In this document: positions 24,400 to 36,411 of the stretch, piece after piece | How the letters are laid out: each line of letters begins with the position of its first letter | Position numbering within the stretch: the first letter of the stretch is position 1 | Origin: Hydractinia symbiolongicarpus | Lineage: Eukaryota; Cnidaria; Hydrozoa; Anthoathecata; Hydractiniidae | Reading direction: 5' to 3' | Assembly: GCF_029227915.1 (NCBI RefSeq) | Contig: NC_079876.1 | Location: 39,167,828 to 39,231,827, forward strand | Length of the DNA stretch: 64,000 bases | Position numbers and translations under genes: made by a program | Notes under the pieces: model-generated | Told to the model about the DNA's origin: nothing | Databases searched by the model: none | Seen by the model: the letters and a program-made list of their open reading frames with translations, nothing else

Positions 24400-27300
24400 C
24401 CCGAACGATTTTTTAAATTACTTTTTCACCACTAAAGCGCATGAGACTTGTAGTTTTCAAAAATGTTTTCATTTTTGATGAGACGCTGAATAAAAGAAGT
24501 TTACTCGCCGGCAAACGAAAACCTGCGATTTCCCGTAAATCCCGGACTCGGCTCGTATAGTCAAAAGTATACAAAGAGAGTACCCAGGGTGAAAACTCAT
24601 TTCGCGAACGATTTTTTAAATTATTTTTTCACCACTAAAACGCATGAGACTTGTAGTTTTCAAAAATGTTTTCATTTTTTATGAGACGCTGAATAAAAGA
24701 AGTTTAATCGCCGGCAAACGAAAACCTGCGATTTCCCGTAAATCCCGGACTCGGCCCGTATAGTCAAAAGTATACAAAGAAAGTACCCAGGAAGTAAACT
24801 CATTTCCCAAACGATTTTTTAAATTATTATTTCACCACTAAAACCCATGAGACTTGTAGTTTTTAAAAATGTTTTCATTTTTGATAAGAGGCTGAATAAA
24901 AGAAGTTTAATCGCCGGCAAACGAAAACCCGCGATTTCCCGTAAATCCCGGACTCGGCCCGTATAGTCAAAAGTATACAAGGAAAGTACCCAGTGAGTAA
25001 ACTCATTTCCCGAACGAATTTTTAAATTATTTTTTCACCACTAAAACGCATGAGACTTGTAGTTTTCAGATATGTTTTCATTTTTGATGAGACGCTTAAT
25101 GAAAGTGGTTTAATCGCCGGCAAACGAAAACCCGCGATTTCCCGTAACTCCCGGGCTTGACCCGTATAGTCAAAAGTATACAAAGAAAGTACCCAGGGAG
25201 TAAACTCATTTCCCGAACGATTTTTTAAATTACTTTTTCACCACTAAAGCGCATGAGACTTGTAGTTTTCAAAAATGTTTTCATTTTTGATGAGACGCTG
25301 AATAAAAGAAGTTTACTCGCCGGCAAACGAAAACCTGCGATTTCCCGTAAATCCCGGACTCGGCTCGTATAGTCAAAAGTATACAAAGAGAGTACCCAGG
25401 GTGAAAACTCATTTCGCGAACGATTTTTTAAATTATTTTTTCACCACTAAAACGCATGAGACTTGTAGTTTTCAAAAATGTTTTCATTTTTTATGAGACG
25501 CTGAATAAAAGAAGTTTAATCGCCGGCAAACGAAAACCTGCGATTTCCCGTAAATCCCGGACTCGGCCCGTATAGTCAAAAGTATACAAAGAAAGTACCC
25601 AGGAAGTAAACTCATTTCCCAAACGATTTTTTAAATTATTATTTCACCACTAAAACCCATGAGACTTGTAGTTTTTAAAAATGTTTTCATTTTTGATAAG
25701 AGGCTGAATAAAAGAAGTTTAATCGCCGGCAAACGAAAACCCGCGATTTCCCGTAAATCCCGGACTCGGCCCGTATAGTCAAAAGTATACAAGGAAAGTA
25801 CCCAGTGAGTAAACTCATTTCCCGAACGAATTTTTAAATTATTTTTTCACCACTAAAACGCATGAGACTTGTAGTTTTCAGATATGTTTTCATTTTTGAT
25901 GAGACGCTTAATGAAAGTGGTTTAATCGCCGGCAAACGAAAACCCGCGATTTCCCGTAAATCCCGGGCTTGGCCCGTATAGTCGAATGTATACAAAGAAA
26001 GTACCCTGTGAGTAAACTCATTTCCAAAACGAATTTTTAAATTATTTTTTCACCACTAAAACGCATGAGACTTGTAGTTTTCAAAAATGTTTTCATTTTT
26101 GATGAGACGCTGAATAAAAGAAGTTTACTCGCCGGCAAACGAAAACCTGCGATTTCCCGTAAATCCCGGACTCGGCTCGTATATTCAAAAGTATACAAAG
26201 AGAGTACCCAGGGTGCAAAATCATTTCGCGAACGATTTTTTACATTATTTTTTCACCACTAAAACGCATGAGACTTGTAGTTTTCAAAAATGTTTTCATT
26301 TTTGATGAGACGCTGAATAAAAGAAGTTTAATCGCCGGCAAACGAAAACCTGCGATTTCCCGTAAATCCCGGACTCGGCCCGTATAGTCAAAAGTATACA
26401 AAGAAAGTACCCAGGAAGTAAACTCATTTCCCAAACGATTTTTTAAATTATTATTTCACCACTAAAACCCATGAGACTTGTAGTTTTTAAAAATGTTTTC
26501 ATTTTTGATGAGAGGCTGAATAAAAGAAGTTTAATCGCCGGCAAACGAAAACCCGCGATTTCCCGTAAATCCCGGACTCGGCCCGTATAGTCAAAAGTAG
26601 ACAAGGAAAGTACCCAGTGAGTAAACTCATTTCCCGAACGAATTTTTAAATTATTTTTTCACCACTAAAACGCATGAGACTTGTAGTTTTTAAAAATATT
26701 TTCATATTTGATGGGACGCTGAATAAAAGAAGTTTAATCGCCGGCAAACGAAAACCTGCGATTTCCCGTAAATCCCGGACTCGGCTCGTATAGTCAAAAG
26801 TATACAAAGAGAGTACCCAGGGTGAAAACTCATTTCGCGAACGATTTTTTAAATTATTTTTTCACCACTAAAACGCATGAGACTTGTAGTTTTCAAAAAT
26901 GTTTTCATTTTTTATGAGACGCTGAATAAAAGAAGTTTAATCGCCGGCAAACGAAAACCTGCGATTTCCCGTAAATCCCGGACTCGGCCCGTATAGTCAA
27001 AAGTATACAAAGAAAGTACCCAGGAAGTAAACTCATTTCCCAAACGATTTTTTAAATTATTATTTCACCACTAAAACCCATGAGACTTGTAGTTTTTAAA
27101 AATGTTTTCATTTTTGATGAGACGCTTAATGAAAGTGGTTTAATCGCCGGCAAACGAAAACCCGCGATTTCCCGTAACTCCCGGGCTTGACCCGTATAGT
27201 CAAAAGTATACAAAGAAAGTACCCAGGGAGTAAACTCATTTCCCGAACGATTTTTTAAATTACTTTTTCACCACTAAAGCGCATGAGACTTGTAGTTTTC

Positions 27301-29480
27301 AAAAATGTTTTCATTTTTGATGAGACGCTGAATAAAAGAAGTTTACTCGCCGGCAAACGAAAACCTGCGATTTCCCGTAAATCCCGGACTCGGCTCGTAT
27401 AGTCAAAAGTATACAAAGAGAGTACCCAGGGTGAAAACTCATTTCGCGAACGATTTTTTAAATTATTTTTTCACCACTAAAACGCATGAGACTTGTAGTT
27501 TTCAAAAATGTTTTCATTTTTTATGAGACGCTGAATAAAAGAAGTTTAATCGCCGGCAAACGAAAACCTGCGATTTCCCGTAAATCCCGGACTCGGCCCG
27601 TATAGTCAAAAGTATACAAAGAAAGTACCCAGGAAGTAAACTCATTTCCCAAACGATTTTTTAAATTATTATTTCACCACTAAAACCCATGAGACTTGTA
27701 GTTTTTAAAAATGTTTTCATTTTTGATAAGAGGCTGAATAAAAGAAGTTTAATCGCCGGCAAACGAAAACCCGCGATTTCCCGTAAATCCCGGACTCGGC
27801 CCGTATAGTCAAAAGTATACAAGGAAAGTACCCAGTGAGTAAACTCATTTCCCGAACGAATTTTTAAATTATTTTTTCACCACTAAAACGCATGAGACTT
27901 GTAGTTTTCAGATATGTTTTCATTTTTGATGAGACGCTTAATGAAAGTGGTTTAATCGCCGGCAAACGAAAACCCGCGATTTCCCGTAACTCCCGGGCTT
28001 GACCCGTATAGTCAAAAGTATACAAAGAAAGTACCCAGGGAGTAAACTCATTTCCCGAACGATTTTTTAAATTACTTTTTCACCACTAAAGCGCATGAGA
28101 CTTGTAGTTTTCAAAAATGTTTTCATTTTTGATGAGACGCTGAATAAAAGAAGTTTACTCGCCGGCAAACGAAAACCTGCGATTTCCCGTAAATCCCGGA
28201 CTCGGCTCGTATAGTCAAAAGTATACAAAGAGAGTACCCAGGGTGAAAACTCATTTCGCGAACGATTTTTTAAATTATTTTTTCACCACTAAAACGCATG
28301 AGACTTGTAGTTTTCAAAAATGTTTTCATTTTTTATGAGACGCTGAATAAAAGAAGTTTAATCGCCGGCAAACGAAAACCTGCGATTTCCCGTAAATCCC
28401 GGACTCGGCCCGTATAGTCAAAAGTATACAAAGAAAGTACCCAGGAAGTAAACTCATTTCCCAAACGATTTTTTAAATTATTATTTCACCACTAAAACCC
28501 ATGAGACTTGTAGTTTTTAAAAATGTTTTCATTTTTGATAAGAGGCTGAATAAAAGAAGTTTAATCGCCGGCAAACGAAAACCCGCGATTTCCCGTAAAT
28601 CCCGGACTCGGCCCGTATAGTCAAAAGTATACAAGGAAAGTACCCAGTGAGTAAACTCATTTCCCGAACGAATTTTTAAATTATTTTTTCACCACTAAAA
28701 CGCATGAGACTTGTAGTTTTCAGATATGTTTTCATTTTTGATGAGACGCTTAATGAAAGTGGTTTAATCGCCGGCAAACGAAAACCCGCGATTTCCCGTA
28801 AATCCCGGGCTTGGCCCGTATAGTCGAATGTATACAAAGAAAGTACCCTGTGAGTAAACTCATTTCCAAAACGAATTTTTAAATTATTTTTTCACCACTA
28901 AAACGCATGAGACTTGTAGTTTTCAAAAATGTTTTCATTTTTGATGAGACGCTGAATAAAAGAAGTTTACTCGCCGGCAAACGAAAACCTGCGATTTCCC
29001 GTAAATCCCGGACTCGGCTCGTATATTCAAAAGTATACAAAGAGAGTACCCAGGGTGCAAAATCATTTCGCGAACGATTTTTTACATTATTTTTTCACCA
29101 CTAAAACGCATGAGACTTGTAGTTTTCAAAAATGTTTTCATTTTTGATGAGACGCTGAATAAAAGAAGTTTAATCGCCGGCAAACGAAAACCTGCGATTT
29201 CCCGTAAATCCCGGACTCGGCCCGTATAGTCAAAAGTATACAAAGAAAGTACCCAGGAAGTAAACTCATTTCCCAAACGATTTTTTAAATTATTATTTCA
29301 CCACTAAAACCCATGAGACTTGTAGTTTTTAAAAATGTTTTCATTTTTGATGAGAGGCTGAATAAAAGAAGTTTAATCGCCGGCAAACGAAAACCCGCGA
29401 TTTCCCGTAAATCCCGGACTCGGCCCGTATAGTCAAAAGTAGACAAGGAAAGTACCCAGTGAGTAAACTCATTTCCCGAA
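24400..29480 (-). repeat. Nested higher-order repeats of 811 bp (4 monomers) and 2,842 bp (14 monomers)
   Basis: A four-monomer unit marked by ACCACTAAAGCGCATGAG and GTTTACTCGCCGG recurs at about 24,430, 25,241, 27,272 and 28,084 (steps of 811, 2,031 and 812). A larger 14-monomer unit repeats at 2,842 bp. For example, the monomer with GTATATTCAAAAG and GTGCAAAATC is at about 26,065-26,240 and 28,907-29,082. Both copies share the rare TAGACAAGG substitution. The two scales together imply successive unequal exchanges. Confidence 0.75.
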
Positions 29481-32400
29481 CGAATTTTTAAATTATTTTT
29501 TCACCACTAAAACGCATGAGACTTGTAGTTTTCAGATATGTTTTCATTTTTGATGAGACGCTTAATGAAAGTGGTTTAATCGCCGGCAAACGAAAACCCG
29601 CGATTTCCCGTAAATCCCGGGCTTGGCCCGTATAGTCGAATGTATACAAAGAACGTACCCTGTGAGTAAACTCATTTCCAAACGAATTTTTAAATTATTT
29701 TTTCACCACTAAAACGCTTGAGACTTGTAGTTTTCAAAAATGTTTTCATTTTTGATGAGACGCTAAATAAAAGAAGTTTAATCGCCGGCAAACGAAAATC
29801 CGCCATTTCCCGTAAACCCCGGACTCGGCCCGCATAGTCAAAAGTATACAAAGAAAGTACCCAGGGAGTAAACTCATTTCCCGAACGATTTTTTAAATTA
29901 TTTTTTCACCACTAAAACGCATGAGACTTGTAGTTTTCAAAAATGTTTTCATTTTTGATGAGACGCTGAATAAAAGAAGTTTAATCGCCGGCAAACGAAA
30001 ACCTGCGATTTCCCGTAAATCCCGGACTCGGCCCGTATAGTCAAAAGTATACAAAGAAAGTACCGGGGGTGTAAACTCATTCCCCGAACGATTTTTTAAA
30101 TTATTATTTCACTACTAAAGCCCATAAGACTTGTAGTTTTTAAAAATGTTTTCATTTTTGATGAGACGCTTAATAAAAGAGGTTTATTCGCCGGCAAACG
30201 AAATCCTGCGATTTCCCGTAAATCCCAGGCTTGGCCCGTATAGTCGAATGTATACAAAGAAAGTACCCAGGAAGTAAACTCATTTCTCGAACGATTTTTT
30301 AAATTTTTTTTCACCACTAAAACGCATAAGACTTGTAGTTTTCAAAAATGTTTTCATTTTTGATGAGACGCTAAATAAAAGAAGTTTAATCGCCGGCAAA
30401 CGAAAATCCGCCATTTTCTGTATACCCCGGACTCGGCCCGCATAGTCAAAAGTATACAAAGAAAGTACCCAGGGTGTAAACTCATTTCCCGAACGATTTT
30501 TTAAATTATTTTTTCACCACTAAAACGCATGAGACTTGTAGTTTTCAAAAATGTTTTCATTTTTGATGAGACGCTTAATGAAAGAGGTTTAATCGCCGGT
30601 AAACGAAAACCCGCGATTTCCCGTAAATCCCGGGCTTGGCACGTATAGTCGGATGTATACAAAGAAAGTACCCTGTGAGTAAACTCATTTCCAGAACGAT
30701 TTTTTAAATTATTTTTTCACCACTAAAACGCTTGAGACTTGTAGTTTTCAAAAATGTTTTCATTTTTGATGAGACGCTGAATAAAAGAAGTTTAATCGCC
30801 GGCAAACGAAAATCCGCCATTTCCCGTAAACCCCGGACTCGGCCCGCATAGTCAAAAGTATACAAAGAAAGTACCCAGGGAGTAAACTCATTTCCCGAAC
30901 GATTTTTTAAATTATTTTTTCACCACTAAAACGCATGAGACTTGTAGTTTTCAGATATGTTTTCATTTTTGATGAGACGCTAAATAAAAGAAGTTTAATC
31001 GCCGGCAAACGAAAATCCGCCATTTCCCGTAAACCCCGGACTCGGCCCGCATAGTCAAAAGTATACAAAGAAAGTAGCAAGGGAGTAAACTCATTTCCCG
31101 AACGATTTTTTAAATTATTTTTTCACCACTAAAACGCATGAGACTTGTAGTTTTCAAAAATGTTTTCATTTTTGATGAGACACTGAATAAAAGAAGTTTA
31201 ATCGCCGGCAAACGAAAACCTGCGATTTCCCGTAAATCCCGGACTCGGCCCGTATAGTCAAAAGTATACAAAGAAAGTACCGGGGGTGTAAACTCATTCC
31301 CCGAACGATTTTTTAAATTATTATTTCACTACTAAAGCCCATAAGACTTGTAGGTTTTAAAAATGTTTTCATTTTTGATGAGACGCTTAATAAAAGAGGT
31401 TTATTCGCCGGCAAACGAAATCCTGCGATTTCCCGTAAATCCCGGGCTTGGCCCGTATAGTCGAATGTATACAAAGAAAGTACCCAGGAAGTAAACTCAT
31501 TTCTCGAACGATTTTTTAAATTTTTTTTTCACCACTAAAACGCATGAGACTTGTAGTTTTCAAAAATGTTTTCATTTTTGATGAGACGCTAAATAAAAGA
31601 AGTTTAATCGCCGGCAAACGAAAATCCGCCATTTTCTGTATACCCCGGACTCGGCCCGCAAAGTCAAAAGTATACAAAGAAAGTACCCAGGGTGTAAACT
31701 CATTTCCCGAACGATTTTTTAAATTATTTTTTCACCACTAAAACGCATGAGACTTGTAGTTTTCAAAAATGTTTTCATTTTTGATGAGACGCTTAATGAA
31801 AGAGGTTTAATCGCCGGTAAACGAAAACCCGCGATTTCCCGTAAATCCCGGGCTTGGCACGTATAGTCGGATGTATACAAAGAAAGTACCCTGTGAGTAA
31901 ACTCATTTCCAGAACGATTTTTTAAATTATTTTTTCACCACTAAAACGCTTGAGACTTGTAGTTTTCAAAAATGTTTTCATTTTTGATGAGACGCTGAAT
32001 AAAAGAAGTTTAATCGCCGGCAAACGAAAATCCGCCATTTCCCGTAAACCCCGGACTCGGCCCGCATAGTCAAAAGTATACAAAGAAAGTACCCAGGGAG
32101 TAAACTCATTTCCCGAACGATTTTTTAAATTATTTTTTCACCACTAAAACGCATGAGACTTGTAGTTTTCAAAAATGTTTTCATTTTTGATGAGACGCTG
32201 AATAAAAGAAGTTTAATCGCCGGCAAACGAAAACCTGCGATTTCCAGTAAATCCCGGACTCGGCCCGTATAGTCAAAAGTATACAAAGAAAGTACCCGGG
32301 GTGTAAACTCATTCCCCGAACGATTTTTTAAATTATTATTTCACTACTAAAGCCCATGAGACTTGTAGTTTTTAAAAATGTTTTCATTTTTGATGAGACG

Positions 32401-33327
32401 CTTAATAAAAGAGGTTTAAACGCCGGCAAACGAAATCCTGCGATTTCCCGTAAATCCCGGGCTTGGCCCGTATAGTCGAATGTCTACAAAAAAAGTACCC
32501 AGGAAGTAAACTCATTTCTCGAACTATTTTTTAAATTTTTTTTTCACCACTAAAACGCATGAGACTTGTAGTTTTCAAATATGTTTTCATTTTTGATGAG
32601 AGGCTAAATAAAAGAAGTTTAATCATCGGCAAACGAAAATCCGCCATTTCCCGTAAACCCCGGACACGGCCCGCATAGTCAAAAGTATACAAAGAAAGTA
32701 CCCAGGGAGTAAACTCATTTCCCGAACGATTTTTTAAATTATTTTTTCACCACTAAAACGCATGAGACTTGTAGTTTTCAAAAATGTTTTCATTTTTGAT
32801 GAGACGCTGAATAAAAGAAGTTTAATCGCCGGCAAACGAAAACCCGCGATTTCCCGTAAATCCCGGGCTTGGCACGTATAGTCGGATGTATACAAAGAAA
32901 GTACCCTGTGAGTAAACTCATTTCCAGACCGATTTTTTAAATTATTTTTTCACCACTAAAACGCATAAGACTTGTAGTTTTTAAAAATGTTTTCATTTTT
33001 GATGAGAGGCTGAATAAAAGAAGTTTAATCGCCGGCAAACGAAAACCCGCGATTTCCCGTAAATCCTGGCTTGGCCCGTATAGTCTAAAGTATACAAGGA
33101 AAGTACCCAGTGAGTAAACTCATTTCCCGAACAAATTTTTAAATTATTTTTTCACCACTAAAACGCTTGAGACTTGTAGTTTTCAAAAATGTTTTCATTT
33201 TTGATGAGACGCTAAATAAAAGAAGTTTAATCGCCGGCAAACGAAAATCCGCCATTTCCCGTAAACCCCGAACTCGGCCCGCATAGTCAAAAGTATACAA
33301 AGAAAGTACCCAGGGAGTCGATCAAAA

Positions 33328-36300
33328 ATGGCAGCACAGAAAGCAGCAGCGTTTGTGGCTGCTCTATTATTTGTTGTATTATTGCTGCAAAAACGTTTTT
33401 ACTTATGCTCAAATGAAAACTATTCGCTTTATTTTAAAAGTGGTATGGATATTGTCGAGAGTAGTGGTATTTGTAACATTGAATCGTGCTTTTTTACAAG
33501 TCTTAACAAAACGCGAGTATATTTCTCTAGACGAAGCAGATGGTTGTTCGTGTTGTTGCTTTTAAGCGGTGATGTTGAAAAGTGTCCTGGACCTAATGCC
33601 ACAGATGAAATCCGTGAATTTACTAATGCAAAGGGTATGAATATGTTTCACCTGAACGTTAGAGGTCTATGGGCAAATTTTGCTGAGATTTCGAACATTC
33701 TTATAAACAACAGAAAAATCGACATTTTTTCTCTTACGGAAATACATACTGGAGATGAACCGGAGGACATGTTTGCAATTAATAGATACACATTTATACA
33801 CAAATCTCGTAAATTTGGAAAAGGAGGCGGAGTAGCATTTTATGTTGCTGATCATGTTATTTATAAAAGGCGACACGATCTAGAAATAAATGAAATTGAA
33901 GGTATTTGGTTAGAAATATGTCCAAAAAATGCGAAATCGTATTTACTTTCCGTAATTTATAGACCCCCGGATAATTCAAAGTATCTTAATAAAGATTTTT
34001 CATCTCTTCTATCTGATGTACTGTCATTAACATTAACCGGTATCAAAGAAGTTATAATCTTAGGGGACCTTAATGTCGATTTTCTGAAAAAGAACGATCA
34101 TGTTGGGATTAAAACAGCTTTAACGTTGCACGGTTTTAAACAAGTCATTAAATCACCAACCCGAATAGCGGAAACGTCACAAACTCTTATCCACATTATC
34201 GCTACAACTAATTGCACAGTTATAGCGGATACCAAAGTCATCCCCATTTCTTTTAGTGACCATGACCTTATATGTTGTATTAGAAAACAACATCACACCC
34301 GTTTTGTTAGCAAAACAATAAATTGTCGAAACTATCGAAATTATGACAAAGATAAATTTTGTCAAACACTTTCATCACAGAATTTTCAAGATGTTTATAA
34401 CTCAACGAACGTCAATAAAGCATGGTCTTTGTTCAAGGGAATTATATATCGCACCTACGATTCCATGGCTCCATTAATTCGTAAAAAAGTTCGCGGTAAG
34501 CCATGTGATTGGATGACTGTTGATCTCAAGAAGGAGATGAACTCACGCGACAATTTGTTACGAAAATCGCGTAAAACCAAATCAGAAGCAGATATCACGG
34601 CTTATAAAAAAATAAGAAACAAGGTTAATAATAAAGTTCGTAAAGCAAAGAATACGTATCAGCGACAGTTATTTGAGGAGAACACCGGAAATCCAGAATC
34701 CTTCTGGCGGTCGATAAAAAAAGTATTTCCACTTAGATCGAACTCTCAAGTGAATACTACTATACAAATCGACGAGAAATTGGTAACCGATCAACATTCT
34801 ATTGCTAATGCGTTTTGTAGATTTTTTTCTAATGTTGTAAATTCACTTAAAAGATCTGCTTTTGTGTTGACAAACTCCGTCTGGAAATATCATAAAGAAA
34901 TACCGAGTAAATCTAACCCAAAATTTCGACTTAAACCAATCACTGTTAATGAAACCATGAAACATCTACAATCATTAAAACGTAAAAAGTCTGTTGGGCT
35001 AGATGATCTACCATCCTGGTTACTCAAAGACTGCATGGAGGTAATCGCTTCACCACTGACATATATTATTAACATGTCTTTTGAAACTTCAACTTTTCCA
35101 AGTGACTGGAAACGCACCAAAGTGTTACCACTTTTCAAATCTGGAGCAAAGTCATCTGTTAATAACTATAGACCAATATCTGTTATTCCAGCTATATCCA
35201 AGGTGATTGAAAAAGTTGTGCATGAACAATTGACTGCATATCTGGAAAGTAACAATTTAATAAACAACAACCAGTTCGGTTTCAGGCCTCGTCGCTCAAC
35301 TGAACTGGCTGCAACAATCTTTATCGACACTGTGAAATTGAAGGTTAACGATGGCAAAATGGTCGGTGCCGTATTTTTAGACCTCACAAAAGCATTCGAC
35401 ATGTTAAGTCATGGTAAACTACTGTCAAAATTAAGCAGTTTTGGAATTGTTGGAGACGAACACGAGTGGTTCACAGACTATTTGTTTGGTAGATTTCAGC
35501 AAGTTCAATACAAAAATTCTTTGTCTGATGAACATCCAGTCAATAGTGGAGTACCACAAGGGTCAATTTTGGGCCCACTACTATTTATTATGTTTTTCAA
35601 TGATCTTTGTACCGTAGTGAAACACTCTGAAGTAGTCAAATATGCAGACGATACTGTTTTATTTGTTGCTGGTAAGGACTTAGAGATCATAGAAACCCGT
35701 CTTTCATCCGACATGAATTGTGTACTTGCATGGTGTTTGGAAAATGAATTAATTTTAAATCTCGGAGCAGGAAAAACTGAAGCAATGTTATTTGGTTCGA
35801 AAAATAACCTCTCTAAACAAAACAGCTCATTAAACGTAACTTACGGCTACCAAACTGTGAGGGTAACATCCACGTATAAATATCTTGGTGTACTTATCGA
35901 ACCATCATTGAATTTGAGCAGCAACTTTGATTTAACGTATCAAAAAGCTTCCGGTAGATTACGTTTACTATATCGCATTCGACCGCTGATTACAGATAAA
36001 GCTGCATTGGCAATTTTTCAAACAATGATTCAACCAGTATTAACATATTGCGGATTTGTTCACCTTAAGAATTCTCAGACACAACTACTCAAACTCCAAT
36101 CTTTACATAGACGAGCAACTTCAATTATTGGAAATCAATTCTTGACACCACCTGATACTGTCAATATGATAGAAATGCGAGCTTGTAATTTCATTCGCCG
36201 TTGCTTGGACAACGATGTGTGTGAAAATTTTAAAAATTACTTCACAAAAACAAACCACACAAGAAACACACGTACCAACAGAAATAGCTTGAAATTACCT

Positions 36301-36411
36301 AATCTTCGTTTGGAATATGATCTTTGTGTTACACTGGAGCACATATTTACAATACACTCCCGTTGGACATTAGAAAATGTGAATCATACAATATTTTTAA
36401 GTCGCAACTGA
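33328..36411 (+). CDS. Retrotransposon polyprotein: 2A-like leader, APE endonuclease, reverse transcriptase (copy 1, C terminus frameshifted)
   Basis: This 1,027-residue protein should nick target DNA and prime cDNA synthesis from the nick. In order: a hydrophobic leader (6-20), a second hydrophobic run (72-79), and a 2A-like motif (80-89). The endonuclease spans about 105-318, with N109, E138, Y211, GDLN 246-249 and SDH 310-312. A basic linker follows. Reverse transcriptase spans about 540-860, with RPIS 615-618, FGFRPRRST 650-658, FLDLTKAFD 683-691, GVPQGS 741-746 and YADD 772-775. The family's conserved Asp in the T-L-I-D motif is His289 here. A 7-bp deletion at 36,319/36,320 shifts the frame, replacing the C-terminal F-x-x-x-GA-x-x-x-N-x-LP region with about 34 unrelated residues. 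The first ATG is used; no upstream in-frame ATG exists in the element. Probably inactive or impaired. Confidence 0.93.
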   Translation: MAAQKAAAFVAALLFVVLLLQKRFYLCSNENYSLYFKSGMDIVESSGICNIESCFFTSLNKTRVYFSRRSRWLFVLLLLSGDVEKCPGPNATDEIREFTNAKGMNMFHLNVRGLWANFAEISNILINNRKIDIFSLTEIHTGDEPEDMFAINRYTFIHKSRKFGKGGGVAFYVADHVIYKRRHDLEINEIEGIWLEICPKNAKSYLLSVIYRPPDNSKYLNKDFSSLLSDVLSLTLTGIKEVIILGDLNVDFLKKNDHVGIKTALTLHGFKQVIKSPTRIAETSQTLIHIIATTNCTVIADTKVIPISFSDHDLICCIRKQHHTRFVSKTINCRNYRNYDKDKFCQTLSSQNFQDVYNSTNVNKAWSLFKGIIYRTYDSMAPLIRKKVRGKPCDWMTVDLKKEMNSRDNLLRKSRKTKSEADITAYKKIRNKVNNKVRKAKNTYQRQLFEENTGNPESFWRSIKKVFPLRSNSQVNTTIQIDEKLVTDQHSIANAFCRFFSNVVNSLKRSAFVLTNSVWKYHKEIPSKSNPKFRLKPITVNETMKHLQSLKRKKSVGLDDLPSWLLKDCMEVIASPLTYIINMSFETSTFPSDWKRTKVLPLFKSGAKSSVNNYRPISVIPAISKVIEKVVHEQLTAYLESNNLINNNQFGFRPRRSTELAATIFIDTVKLKVNDGKMVGAVFLDLTKAFDMLSHGKLLSKLSSFGIVGDEHEWFTDYLFGRFQQVQYKNSLSDEHPVNSGVPQGSILGPLLFIMFFNDLCTVVKHSEVVKYADDTVLFVAGKDLEIIETRLSSDMNCVLAWCLENELILNLGAGKTEAMLFGSKNNLSKQNSSLNVTYGYQTVRVTSTYKYLGVLIEPSLNLSSNFDLTYQKASGRLRLLYRIRPLITDKAALAIFQTMIQPVLTYCGFVHLKNSQTQLLKLQSLHRRATSIIGNQFLTPPDTVNMIEMRACNFIRRCLDNDVCENFKNYFTKTNHTRNTRTNRNSLKLPNLRLEYDLCVTLEHIFTIHSRWTLENVNHTIFLSRN
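33565..33594 (+). other. 2A-like ribosome-skipping motif, variant ending CPGP (copy 1)
   Basis: Residues 80-89 read SGDVEKCPGP after a Leu-rich stretch. Canonical 2A peptides end D-V/I-E-x-N-P-G-P, with skipping between the final Gly and Pro (here G88/P89). Such motifs are known at the N terminus of APE-type retrotransposons in several invertebrates. Here Cys86 (TGT, 33,583-33,585) replaces the near-invariant Asn, a two-base change from AAT. The motif is seen directly; whether skipping still occurs is unknown, and loss of the Asn usually reduces it strongly. Confidence 0.8.

Larger units (their letters stand above)
13012..33318 (-). repeat. Satellite array, block II (- orientation), up to retrotransposon copy 1
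   Basis: This is the same 203-bp monomer read on the opposite strand. Landmarks run in reverse complement: GTAAACTCATTTCC, CGATTTTTTAAATTATT, CACCACTAAAACGCATGAG, GATGAGACGC, GTTTAATCGCCGGC, TCCCGTAAATCC, GGCCCGTATAGTC and GTATACAAAGAAAGTACCC. Monomer variants are organised into several successive higher-order repeats, listed separately. I see no gene or mobile element in it, only a 34-bp flipped fragment near 17.1 kb. Confidence 0.97.

Noticed and set aside
33353-33565. Short frame overlapping the start of the retrotransposon ORF in another phase, and several minus-strand frames inside the element
   Set aside because: Shadow frames of the polyprotein; no motifs of their own, and their identity in both copies is explained by the duplication.
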